DNA of 12,657 nt from Microbacteriaceae bacterium (GTDB lineage: Bacteria; Actinomycetota; Actinomycetes; Actinomycetales; Microbacteriaceae): assembly GCA_009925875.1 (NCBI GenBank), contig RFQD01000020.1, positions 1 to 12,657 on the forward strand, given 5' to 3'. The position numbers and the translations under genes were made by a program. This document shows, piece by piece, positions 1-6,324 of the stretch (positions within the stretch are counted from its first letter, which is position 1; each line of letters starts with the position of its first letter). The notes beneath the pieces were generated by a model. It saw only the letters and a program-made list of their open reading frames with translations, made no database searches and had not been told where the DNA came from.

Positions 1-846
1 GACCGGGCGAATCGCTCCTATCTCTCATTGACCAGCTTCGAAGGCGGAATGGAAATCGAGCAGCTTGCCGTCGAAAAACCCGAGGCACTCGCCCGCGTCG
101 AAGTGGATCCGTCGGTCGGCATCTCGCTCGAGAAGGCCAAGGAAATTGCCGTGGCGGCCAAATTCCCCGCCGACCTCGTCGACAAGGTTGCTCCGGTCTT
201 CGTCAAGCTGTATGAGGTTTACACCGGTGAAGACGCCACACTCGTTGAGGTCAACCCGCTCGTGCTCACCGAAGAGGGCGACATAGTTGCTCTCGATGGC
301 AAAGTGTCTCTCGACGAAAACGCCGCTTTCCGTCACCCCAATCACGAGGCACTCGAAGACAAGGCTGCTGCCGATCCGCTCGAGGCAAAAGCCAAGGCAA
401 TGGACCTCAACTACGTCAAGCTCGACGGACAGGTTGGCATCATCGGAAACGGTGCCGGATTGGTCATGAGCACGCTCGATGTTGTCGCCTATGCCGGAGA
501 AAACCATGGTGGAGTAAAGCCCGCCAACTTCCTCGACATTGGTGGTGGAGCCTCTGCGGAAGTGATGGCTGCCGGACTCGATGTAATTCTCGGCGACCCG
601 CAGGTCAAGAGCGTATTTGTCAACGTATTTGGTGGCATTACCGCGTGTGACGCGGTCGCCAACGGAATCGTGTCGGCACTCGAGATTTTGGGCGACGCCG
701 CAACGAAACCACTCGTCGTGCGACTCGATGGAAATAACGTCGAAGAGGGGCGCCGCATCCTCACCGAAGCAAATCACCCACTCGTGACTCTCGCTGCCGG
801 CATGGACGAAGGCGCCGACAAGGCCGCCGAGCTCGCGGCTCGATAA
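1..846 (+). CDS. sucC: Succinyl-CoA synthetase (ADP-forming) beta subunit, 5'-truncated by the window edge
   Basis: SucC is the nucleotide-binding subunit of succinyl-CoA synthetase, which interconverts succinyl-CoA and succinate with nucleotide phosphorylation in the TCA cycle, in the cytoplasm as a complex with SucD. The frame is open from base 1 ([16 protein letters not shown]...) to TAA at 844-846, giving 281 residues. The family is about 390 residues, so roughly the first quarter lies upstream; the TTG at 28 is internal and is not a start. Visible signatures are [11 protein letters not shown] near the start, VEVNPLVL at bases 244-267 (part of the metal/nucleotide site of the ATP-grasp domain), ALDGK just after it, and the C-terminal CoA-ligase domain with [20 protein letters not shown] and [10 protein letters not shown]. 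sucD follows after 32 bases, so the two are cotranscribed. Identification is secure; nucleotide specificity cannot be read from this fragment. Confidence 0.97.
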   Translation, partial: DRANRSYLSLTSFEGGMEIEQLAVEKPEALARVEVDPSVGISLEKAKEIAVAAKFPADLVDKVAPVFVKLYEVYTGEDATLVEVNPLVLTEEGDIVALDGKVSLDENAAFRHPNHEALEDKAAADPLEAKAKAMDLNYVKLDGQVGIIGNGAGLVMSTLDVVAYAGENHGGVKPANFLDIGGGASAEVMAAGLDVILGDPQVKSVFVNVFGGITACDAVANGIVSALEILGDAATKPLVVRLDGNNVEEGRRILTEANHPLVTLAAGMDEGADKAAELAAR

Positions 847-867
847 GACGACTGAGACAAGGATCAC

Positions 868-873
868 AGGAAA
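868..873 (+). promoter_or_regulatory. Ribosome binding site of sucD
   Basis: AGGAAA lies 5 bases before the ATG at 879, in the 32-base gap after sucC. It supports the chosen sucD start and independent ribosome loading rather than a stop/start overlap. Confidence 0.7.
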
Positions 874-878
874 CGCAC

Positions 879-1766
879 ATGTCAATCTTTCTGAACAAGG
901 ACTCCAAGGTCATCGTCCAGGGCATCACCGGTGGCGAAGGATCGAAGCACACCGCACGTATGCTCGCCGCGGGAACGCAGGTGGTGGGTGGTGTCAACGC
1001 GCGTAAGGCGGGCACCACCGTCACGCACGGCGATATCGAATTGCCCGTTTTCGCCACGGTGGCGGAGGCCATGGCGGCCACCGGCGCCGATGTGTCCATT
1101 GCGTTCGTTCCCCCGGCATTCTCCAAGGATGCCGCGGTGGAGGCCATCGACGCAGAGATCCCGTTGCTCGTCATCATCACCGAGGGCATCCCCGTGCAGG
1201 ATTCCGCCGAGTTCTGGGCCTATGCCCAGCACAAGGGCAACAAGACCCGCATCATCGGCCCCAACTGCCCGGGAATCATCACGCCGGGAGAGTCACTCGT
1301 GGGCATCACGCCGGCGAATATCACCGGTAAGGGCCCCATTGGCTTGGTATCGAAGTCGGGAACGTTGACCTACCAGATGATGTTTGAGCTGCGCGACCTC
1401 GGATTCTCGACCGCCATTGGTATCGGTGGAGACCCGATTGTCGGCACCACACACATCGATGCTCTCGCTGCATTCCAGAATGACCCCGAGACAAAAGCCA
1501 TCGTCATGATCGGTGAAATCGGTGGGGACGCCGAAGAGCGAGCTGCCGACTTTATCAAGGCAAACGTCACGAAGCCGGTCGTCGGATACGTCGCCGGCTT
1601 CACTGCACCGGAAGGTAAGACGATGGGTCACGCCGGCGCCATTGTCTCGGGTTCGGCGGGAACCGCACAGGCGAAAAAAGAAGCCCTGGAGGCCGCCGGA
1701 GTCAAGGTGGGCAAGACGCCCTCCGAGACTGCTCGCCTCATGCGCGAGGTACTTGCCAGCCTCTAG
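879..1766 (+). CDS. sucD: Succinyl-CoA synthetase alpha subunit
   Basis: SucD binds CoA and carries the histidine that is transiently phosphorylated during the succinyl-CoA/succinate reaction of the TCA cycle. The 295-residue product has the expected full length. In order, it shows the N-terminal CoA-binding Rossmann domain with [14 protein letters not shown] (residues 15-28) and GGVNARKAG (37-45), the IGPNCPGII segment (126-134), and the ligase domain with [12 protein letters not shown] (155-166) and [12 protein letters not shown] (183-194). The active-site GHAGAIVSG (250-258) places the phospho-histidine at His251. The ATG at 879 is preceded by AGGAAA at 868-873 with 5 bases of spacing. It lies 32 bases after sucC and is followed by a strong hairpin terminator at 1783-1823, which should end the sucCD transcript. 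Nothing is unusual in the coding sequence. Confidence 0.98.
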   Translation: MSIFLNKDSKVIVQGITGGEGSKHTARMLAAGTQVVGGVNARKAGTTVTHGDIELPVFATVAEAMAATGADVSIAFVPPAFSKDAAVEAIDAEIPLLVIITEGIPVQDSAEFWAYAQHKGNKTRIIGPNCPGIITPGESLVGITPANITGKGPIGLVSKSGTLTYQMMFELRDLGFSTAIGIGGDPIVGTTHIDALAAFQNDPETKAIVMIGEIGGDAEERAADFIKANVTKPVVGYVAGFTAPEGKTMGHAGAIVSGSAGTAQAKKEALEAAGVKVGKTPSETARLMREVLASL

Positions 1767-1775
1767 GCTGACGTC

Positions 1776-2288
1776 ATGAGTGAAGAGCCGACCCCGCATC
1801 CGTTGGGTCGGCTCTTTCTTCTTAACCCGGACTCAATTCTTGGTCTCATGATGTTTAGCGTCGTCTTATCGGTTCAAGACGATCATGCTGCTCCGTTCGA
1901 ATTGATCATCGTCTCCCTCGCCGGGGTTTTTGCGCTGTGGGTGGCACACGTGTTTGCGCACACGATTGCCGGTCACAGTGTGACCGAAGACCAGAACGTG
2001 TCCTTGGGTCACGCATTCCGCGCCAGCGTTCACGACGCGATGCCGATGTTTCTCTGGCCAGCTCCGAGCGCAATAGTCCTGCTCATTGCCCCCCTCACGG
2101 GTATGAGTACGACGGCCTCGGTCAACCTGTCGCTCGTGGTGATGTTTGCGACGCTCTTTTTGTTCGGTTACCTCGTCTTTCGGTACCGTCGTCGCAACGT
2201 TGCAACCCGCATCGCGGGAGGCCTCGCGACGGGCCTTGTTGGCGCGCTCGTCATTGTCGTGGAACTACTGGTGCGCTACCTTCACTGA
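1776..2288 (+). CDS. Conserved-type actinobacterial membrane protein, five predicted segments
   Basis: The function is unknown. The 170-residue frame shows about five hydrophobic segments: near residues 20-34, 42-60, 90-110, 113-135 and 145-167, with a basic loop FRYRRRN at 135-141. The layout (an NP-x-S segment before the first helix, then a second helix ending ALWVAHVFAH) resembles small integral membrane proteins common in actinobacteria; this is from memory of the family pattern, not a search. The start is uncertain. ATG 1776 has only AGG (1765-1767, overlapping the sucD stop) as a ribosome site, and the sucCD terminator hairpin covers residues 3-14. TTG 1803 is an in-frame alternative. 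ATG 1848 would cut into the first helix. The gene ends convergently with the response regulator, overlapping it by 7 bases (2282-2288). Confidence 0.7.
   Translation: MSEEPTPHPLGRLFLLNPDSILGLMMFSVVLSVQDDHAAPFELIIVSLAGVFALWVAHVFAHTIAGHSVTEDQNVSLGHAFRASVHDAMPMFLWPAPSAIVLLIAPLTGMSTTASVNLSLVVMFATLFLFGYLVFRYRRRNVATRIAGGLATGLVGALVIVVELLVRYLH
1783..1823 (+). terminator. Intrinsic terminator of sucCD, overlapping the next gene's start
   Basis: A perfect 12-bp stem is visible: AAGAGCCGACCC at 1783-1794 pairs with GGGTCGGCTCTT at 1805-1816, with a 10-base loop (1795-1804). It is followed by the pyrimidine run TTTCTTCTT (1815-1823). GC-rich stem plus T-rich tail is the classical rho-independent signal, 17 bases after the sucD stop. 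Oddly, the whole structure sits inside the open frame that begins at ATG 1776, encoding residues 3-16 of that frame. Transcription reading through from sucCD would therefore mostly stop within the first codons of the next gene, which suggests either its own start is further downstream or its expression from this promoter is attenuated. Confidence 0.9.
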
Positions 2289-2947
2289 GTCGCCCGAGAG
2301 GTGTCGTTGAGAAACTCCAGCACGGCGCTGACCCGGGCGTTCGCCCCGTCTTGCACTCCGAGGGCCGTGTAAATCGAACTCAGATGATTCACCACGGAAT
2401 TCGGCGCGATTCCCAGTTCATCCGCGATGGCATGGTTGGAGAGACCACGAGCCACCAAGCGCAAAATTTCAAACTGACGACGAGTGAGTGATCCGACGGG
2501 AGTTCCCGCGCGCGCTCGGCTGCGATCCACCAGAACCGGGTCGATGACCGTGATTCCCTGAGCAGACTTTCGGATGACATCCACGAGTACATCAAGAGAG
2601 GTGCTCGACGTCTTCGACAAATAGCTCCAACCGTGCCGCTCGTTCTCAGATAGTCCCAGAACGAGCTCAATCATGTCTCGCCCGGACAGCAACACGATGC
2701 CCAAGTCGGGATTCGCTCGGCGCAACGAGACGCCCAGACCAATGCCGTTGCCATCTGCGAGTTCCACGTCGAGCAAGGCGACGTCGATGCTCCCTTGTTG
2801 AATCGCTTTCTTGGCCTCCGCGGAACCGGCGACGCACACATCAACCCGGAGTCCGGGCACCTGGGAAAGCGTCGACTCTAAGAGATCTCGGTAAAGAACG
2901 TGGTCTTCCACAATCGCCACACGCAGCGGGGTTGTCGCATCGGGCAT
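2282..2947 (-). CDS. LuxR/NarL-family response regulator
   Basis: This is a cytoplasmic two-component transcription factor of 221 residues, normal length for the NarL/FixJ class. The receiver domain (about 7-125) has the acidic pair E14-D15 in VAIVEDH, phospho-acceptor Asp60 in VALLD, Ser88 in LLSG and Lys112 in YLSK. A C-terminal LuxR helix-turn-helix covers about 152-200 (SLTRRQFEILRLVARGLSNH, then IADELGIAPNSVVNHLSSIY). ATG 2947 is chosen because receiver homology begins there. The frame stays open upstream to ATG 3025, but that extension would run across the divergent promoter region and is not receiver-like. No Shine-Dalgarno is evident; CATAAT lies exactly 6 bases upstream, suggesting a leaderless message. 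No histidine kinase gene is in the window, so its partner and signal are unknown. The divergent membrane gene at 3044 is a plausible target, by inference from the shared control region. Confidence 0.92.
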   Translation of the reverse strand: MPDATTPLRVAIVEDHVLYRDLLESTLSQVPGLRVDVCVAGSAEAKKAIQQGSIDVALLDVELADGNGIGLGVSLRRANPDLGIVLLSGRDMIELVLGLSENERHGWSYLSKTSSTSLDVLVDVIRKSAQGITVIDPVLVDRSRARAGTPVGSLTRRQFEILRLVARGLSNHAIADELGIAPNSVVNHLSSIYTALGVQDGANARVSAVLEFLNDTSRATQ

Positions 2948-2953
2948 GCGCCA

Positions 2954-2959
2954 ATTATG
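2954..2959 (-). promoter_or_regulatory. Putative -10 element of the response regulator gene (leaderless)
   Basis: On the minus strand CATAAT lies 6 bases before the ATG at 2947, the distance expected if transcription begins at the A of the start codon. It sits inside a short palindrome, CGCCA-ATTA-TGGCG (2949-2962), which could be an operator covering the promoter. No good -35 hexamer is visible at the usual distance. Confidence 0.4.
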
Positions 2960-2976
2960 GCGTTTCGGAGCGGAAC

Positions 2977-3025
2977 GTGCGTGCTCGCAGCGCTCCTGCG
3001 TGGCAGGTGTTGTGGGAGCACGCAC
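2977..3025. promoter_or_regulatory. 10-bp perfect inverted repeat in the divergent control region
   Basis: GTGCGTGCTC at 2977-2986 and its exact complement GAGCACGCAC at 3016-3025 are separated by 29 bases. The left arm falls about where the -35 region of the minus-strand regulator promoter would be. The right arm falls in the spacer of the proposed plus-strand promoter (-35 at 3010-3015, -10 at 3032-3037). Placement on both divergent promoters suggests a two-half-site operator, possibly for the response regulator itself. A 10-bp match in a 96-base region is unlikely by chance, but function is inference. Confidence 0.5.
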
Positions 3026-3037
3026 ACCGGATACGGT
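3010..3037 (+). promoter_or_regulatory. Putative promoter of the 3044-4420 membrane gene
   Basis: TTGTGG (3010-3015), a 16-base spacer and TACGGT (3032-3037, fitting TANNNT) end 6 bases before the ATG at 3044. This spacing fits leaderless transcription. A GGTGGAG stretch just before the ATG could alternatively act as a poorly spaced ribosome site on a longer transcript. Confidence 0.4.
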
Positions 3038-3043
3038 GGAGAC

Positions 3044-4420
3044 ATGTCAACCTCTGTCGCTTCTTCTTCAACCCCTCATCGCGGACGCGCGTGGCTTTCC
3101 GGTTTGCTCATCACTCTGGCCGTCATCACGACGCCGACGGCCATTGTCGCCAACTGGGCCACGATGCAGACGACGGACACGCAATTGTTCGTCCAGACTT
3201 TGGGTCCCCTCGCCTCAAATCCCACCGTTCAGGCGGCAATTGTTGAGGAAGTCACCACGCAGATCAACGACGTTGTTGATGTGAATGAGGTGACATCGAG
3301 CATCATCGACGGCTTCGGAAGCGCGCTGGGATTGCCCTCCGAAGTCAAGAAAGCGCTGGGATTTGTGTCCGAGCCCATCGCATCCGGAGTGAAAGGGCTT
3401 ATCGAGCAAGTCGTGACGGATTTTGTGAAGTCTCCCGCATTCGCCGATGCGTGGACACGCGTGCTCACCGTGACGCAAAAACAGGCGGTTGCCCTGTTGT
3501 CCGGTGACCCCAATTCAATGTTCACGCTCACGACGGACGGCACCCTGACGATGCCTCTCAAACCCATCATCGTGGAGATCAAGAAATCCCTCATCGATCA
3601 AGGCGTGCAAATCGCCAGCATCATTCCCGAAGTCGATAAGGACATCACCATTGGTCAAGTGCCCGAACTGGCCATGGCTCGCGTTATCTACCAAATCGGC
3701 ACGGGCATCGGTATGTGGCTCCCGTGGATCACATTCCTTGCATTTGTTATCGGCATTGGGGTGGCTAACCGTCGCCCCCGAGCCTTGGTGGGCACCGGCT
3801 TCGCTCTGGTCGCGGTGATGGGAGTCATGCTCATCGGATTTGGCACGGGGTCGCTGTTCTTACCCGCGCTCGTTCAACCCCCCTTTGGTGCGGCCGCGGG
3901 CGTCGTCTTTGACGCAATCGTGCTTTATGCGCGCGACGTGGCCGGCGCCGTGCTCACGGCGGCAATCGTCATGATTTTGACCGGATGGGCGCTCAGCCCG
4001 TCCGCCGCCCGGGCTCGCGGATGGCTCGCCGGTCGGTTCGATGCGGCTCGGACCGGACTCGACCAGGTCGGCGCGACCATGGGCAAAGCGGGCCGGGTTT
4101 TGGGCACGCAGGTGAATCCGGTTCGCTGGCTCATCGTTGCCATCGGTGTCATCGCGGTGGCACTCATTCGCCCGTTGACTCCCGGCAGCGTTATCACGGG
4201 GTCGCTTCTCGTGCTCCTCGCGTTGACGGTGTTTGAGTTGCTGTGGCGCCGGTCATCCGGCGATGTGGCAACCGCGAAGGCAACCGCACAGGCAACCGCG
4301 AAGGCGTCGACCGGGTCGAAATCGTCAACCGGGTCAAAATCCACGTCAGCCGTCACAAAGGCCCCGGCGAAGAAGACCTCACGGTCCACTTCACGATCGA
4401 GTAGTACGACGTCACGGTAG
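3044..4420 (+). CDS. Large membrane protein with extracytoplasmic domain and low-complexity basic tail
   Basis: The function is unknown; 458 residues. Predicted topology: a first membrane segment at about 17-37; an extracytoplasmic region of about 175 residues (40-215) with DTQLFVQTLGPLASNPTVQ, a pattern I recall from uncharacterised actinobacterial membrane proteins; then helices near 219-241, 247-276, 295-317, 362-378 and 382-401. The last 50 residues form a disordered-looking Ala/Thr/Lys/Ser tail (ATAK/ATAQ/ATAK, then STGSKS twice, then PAKKTSRSTSRSSSTTSR), likely cytoplasmic. ATG 3044 is chosen because the protein-like sequence and membrane segment begin there. The frame extends upstream to 2900, but that part overlaps the divergent regulator. 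The gene lies 42 bases before perM with no terminator between, so probably cotranscribed. It occupies the approximate place of Rv0954 in the M. tuberculosis cluster, without evident homology that I can claim. Confidence 0.85.
   Translation: MSTSVASSSTPHRGRAWLSGLLITLAVITTPTAIVANWATMQTTDTQLFVQTLGPLASNPTVQAAIVEEVTTQINDVVDVNEVTSSIIDGFGSALGLPSEVKKALGFVSEPIASGVKGLIEQVVTDFVKSPAFADAWTRVLTVTQKQAVALLSGDPNSMFTLTTDGTLTMPLKPIIVEIKKSLIDQGVQIASIIPEVDKDITIGQVPELAMARVIYQIGTGIGMWLPWITFLAFVIGIGVANRRPRALVGTGFALVAVMGVMLIGFGTGSLFLPALVQPPFGAAAGVVFDAIVLYARDVAGAVLTAAIVMILTGWALSPSAARARGWLAGRFDAARTGLDQVGATMGKAGRVLGTQVNPVRWLIVAIGVIAVALIRPLTPGSVITGSLLVLLALTVFELLWRRSSGDVATAKATAQATAKASTGSKSSTGSKSTSAVTKAPAKKTSRSTSRSSSTTSR
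4268..4342 (+). repeat. Tandem coding repeats in the C-terminal tail
   Basis: Three 12-bp units GCAACCGCGAAG / GCAACCGCACAG / GCAACCGCGAAG occupy 4268-4303 (ATAK, ATAQ, ATAK). Two 18-bp units at 4307-4324 and 4325-4342, differing at three third-codon positions, each encode STGSKS. Lengths are multiples of three, so gain or loss of units keeps the frame. They code for the flexible basic tail of the membrane protein. Confidence 0.85.
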
Positions 4421-4462
4421 CCCGCGCTTTTCGCCACCGTTTCCGTCGTTGATGCATCGCTG

Positions 4463-5734
4463 ATGAGGCCCCATCGCGCTCTCGTGGTCGCCATGTCGGC
4501 GCTGGAGGCGATCATTGCCGTGGCAGTGGGTCTGGCAATTCCGTTGTTGCCGTTGACGGTCCTGTGGGTCACGCGATTCGACAACGGCCTCCCGTGGGAC
4601 GTCTACTATCGTGCATCCGCTGACATTTGGCTTCTGGGGCACGGTGTCGACATGAAGGTGACCTTGGATGCGGCACTCGCGGCGTCGATTGGCGTGACGG
4701 GCGCGGACGTACCTTTCGAGGTGTCCATCGCGCCCCTCGCGTTTGCCCTCATCACGTCGTTGTTGGGAGTGCGGCTGGGTCGTCGCGCAATGGAGGCCGG
4801 TACCGCCTTCGCGGGTCTCTCGACCGCGATTATTACCTTCACGGTCGGTGCTGTTTTCGTGGCGCTGAGCGCGACCCACCCGAGTGTGTCTCCGTCGCCC
4901 TGGCAATCCGTGACCTTTCCGAGTGCGATTTTTGCACTCGGGGTCATGCTGGGCGCCCGGGGCGCCCGGGGTGATAGGAGCGATAGGGGCACGACCGACG
5001 ATCGAGTGCGGTCGGCACAACGGACCCTCGTTTCGTGGGTTACGCGAGTTCCGGAGTCGGTGCGTGCGGTCGTTCGCATTAGTACACATGCCGGCGGTAT
5101 CGCGACCGCCGGTGTGGTCACGGTGGCTGCCCTATTGCTGGCTGTCGCAATCGTGGGCAACTTTGGCACCGAAATCAGCCTGTACGAGGGACTGCAGGGT
5201 GGCGTTGCCGGGAGCCTTGCGATGACGGTCATCCAACTGCTGTTCATGCCGGTGTTCGTGGTGTGGACGGCCGCCTGGCTCGTGGGACCGGGCTTTGCAA
5301 TCGGGGTCGGTTCGTCGGTCTCCCCCATGGGGTCGTTGCTCGGGCCGGTGCCGTCGTTTCCGATATTTGGGGCCCTTCCCGCCACGACCCTGAGCCTCGG
5401 CTTTCTGGGCTTGGCGGTTCCCATCGTCGCCGGTTTTGTGTCGGGATACGCGGCGCGTGGTCGCAGCGAAAGCGAGTTCGCGTTCGCCGATGTTCGCACG
5501 CGCCACCTTTTGCGACTGCTCACTCCCCTCGGTATCGGCCTCTGTGGGGGACTCATCATGAGTGCGGTGTCGTGGCTTGGCTCGGGCTCGGCCGGACCGG
5601 GGCGTCTGGCCGAGGTCGGACCTCACGGTCTGCTTGTGGGAGCGGTGTTTGCGCTGGAGTTGATTGTCGGATCGGCTCTGGGCATGGTGGCCCCCCGACC
5701 GCGCACGCGAACGTCAGTAGACTTGCGCTCGTGA
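4463..5734 (+). CDS. perM: DUF6350 family polytopic membrane protein, PerM-like cell division protein
   Basis: This 423-residue membrane protein matches the DUF6350 pattern and lies directly upstream of purN-purH, as perM (Rv0955) does in M. tuberculosis. There PerM is reported to be an integral membrane protein involved in cell division and persistence; the role here is inferred. Features include hydrophobic segments near 7-36, 86-103, 113-135, 150-163, 212-231, 244-271, 275-292, 305-328, 353-370 and 387-409. The motif WLLGHGVD is at 56-63 and the conserved-type stretch GPGFAIGVGSSVSPMGSLLG at 275-294. A charged loop rich in Arg/Asp lies at 164-182. ATG 4463 fits the family N-terminus, although no ribosome site is apparent; ATG 4493 would remove part of the first segment. 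Its TGA overlaps the purN GTG (GTGA), implying translational coupling. Confidence 0.88.
   Translation: MRPHRALVVAMSALEAIIAVAVGLAIPLLPLTVLWVTRFDNGLPWDVYYRASADIWLLGHGVDMKVTLDAALAASIGVTGADVPFEVSIAPLAFALITSLLGVRLGRRAMEAGTAFAGLSTAIITFTVGAVFVALSATHPSVSPSPWQSVTFPSAIFALGVMLGARGARGDRSDRGTTDDRVRSAQRTLVSWVTRVPESVRAVVRISTHAGGIATAGVVTVAALLLAVAIVGNFGTEISLYEGLQGGVAGSLAMTVIQLLFMPVFVVWTAAWLVGPGFAIGVGSSVSPMGSLLGPVPSFPIFGALPATTLSLGFLGLAVPIVAGFVSGYAARGRSESEFAFADVRTRHLLRLLTPLGIGLCGGLIMSAVSWLGSGSAGPGRLAEVGPHGLLVGAVFALELIVGSALGMVAPRPRTRTSVDLRS
4919..4941 (+). other. Strong hairpin inside perM
   Basis: CCGAGTGC (4919-4926) and GCACTCGG (4934-4941) form a perfect 8-bp stem with the loop GATTTTT. It is followed shortly by two copies of the self-complementary GGGCGCCC (4951-4958, 4960-4967). 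This could form mRNA structure near the charged loop codons. It may also be a by-product of coding constraints. Confidence 0.4.
4952..4969 (+). repeat. Two-copy 9-bp in-frame repeat in perM
   Basis: GGCGCCCGG occurs twice in tandem, encoding GAR GAR at the start of a charged inter-helix loop (GARGARGDRSDRG). The unit is in frame, so slippage would lengthen or shorten the loop without a frameshift. Confidence 0.75.
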
Positions 5735-6324
5735 TCGACGTTCTTGTTTTGATCTCTGGAACGGGATCGAACTTGCGTGCGCTTCTGGATGCCGCCGCGC
5801 AAGCGGATTTTCCCGCGCGTATTGTCGCGGTTGGCAGTGACACGGATGCCCCGGGATTCGCGCACGCGCGTGAGTTCGGTATCCCCACGTTTGTGGTCAG
5901 CCCACCGGCGTTTGATTCGAGAGAGAGTTGGGGTGACGAGCTGCGATCCCTCGTTGCACTGTGGAATCCCGATCTGGTCGTGTGTGCCGGGTTCATGCGT
6001 ATCCTTCCGGCGAATTTTGTTCGAGCATTCGCCCCGCACATCATTAATGTTCATCCCGCACTGCTGCCACTCTTTCCGGGTGCCCACGCAGTTCGGGACG
6101 CCCTCGCGGCGGGAGTTCACGAAACGGGCTCGACCGTGCATGTGGTGGATGAGGGCGTGGACACGGGGCCCATCATCGACCAGGTACGCGTTGCCGTGGA
6201 CGCTCGTGACACCGAGGAGTCGTTACACGAGAAGATTAAGCAGATTGAACGTCCGTTGCTCGTTGACACCGTCGTTTCGATTGCCCATGGTCACATTGAT
6301 TTGAAGGAGCTCGTCGCGCAATGA
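5731..6324 (+). CDS. purN: Phosphoribosylglycinamide formyltransferase (folate-dependent GAR transformylase)
   Basis: PurN transfers a formyl group from 10-formyltetrahydrofolate to GAR, the third step of de novo purine synthesis, in the cytoplasm. The product is 197 residues, slightly shorter than E. coli PurN (212). It shows the phosphate-binding loop [14 protein letters not shown] (8-21), [10 protein letters not shown] (84-93) and the catalytic segment INVHPALLP (105-113) with Asn106 and His108. EGVDTGPII (141-149) supplies the third catalytic residue, Asp144. These positions coincide with E. coli N106/H108/D144. The GTG start at 5731 overlaps the perM stop (GTGA); an open frame upstream to 5263 is only the shadow of perM. 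The 3' end overlaps purH through ATGA. The chain of overlaps points to coupled translation of perM-purN-purH. Confidence 0.97.
   Translation: MIDVLVLISGTGSNLRALLDAAAQADFPARIVAVGSDTDAPGFAHAREFGIPTFVVSPPAFDSRESWGDELRSLVALWNPDLVVCAGFMRILPANFVRAFAPHIINVHPALLPLFPGAHAVRDALAAGVHETGSTVHVVDEGVDTGPIIDQVRVAVDARDTEESLHEKIKQIERPLLVDTVVSIAHGHIDLKELVAQ

Noticed and set aside
25..885. Long minus-strand open frame (about 286 codons) opposite sucC
   Set aside because: It lies antisense to the conserved SucC frame and has no recognisable domain; long antisense frames are expected from high-GC codon bias.
2900..3043. 48-residue upstream extension of the 3044 membrane protein
   Set aside because: It overlaps the start of the divergent response regulator and crosses the promoter region; it looks non-protein-like, and the membrane-protein pattern begins at 3044.
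4606..5559. 317-codon minus-strand open frame opposite perM
   Set aside because: Composition is Pro/Thr/Arg-rich with no motif or hydrophobic pattern, and the plus strand encodes a convincing DUF6350 protein there.
5263..5730. 156-residue upstream extension of purN in the same frame
   Set aside because: It lies entirely within perM in another frame; PurN homology begins at GTG 5731, which overlaps the perM stop in a standard coupled arrangement.
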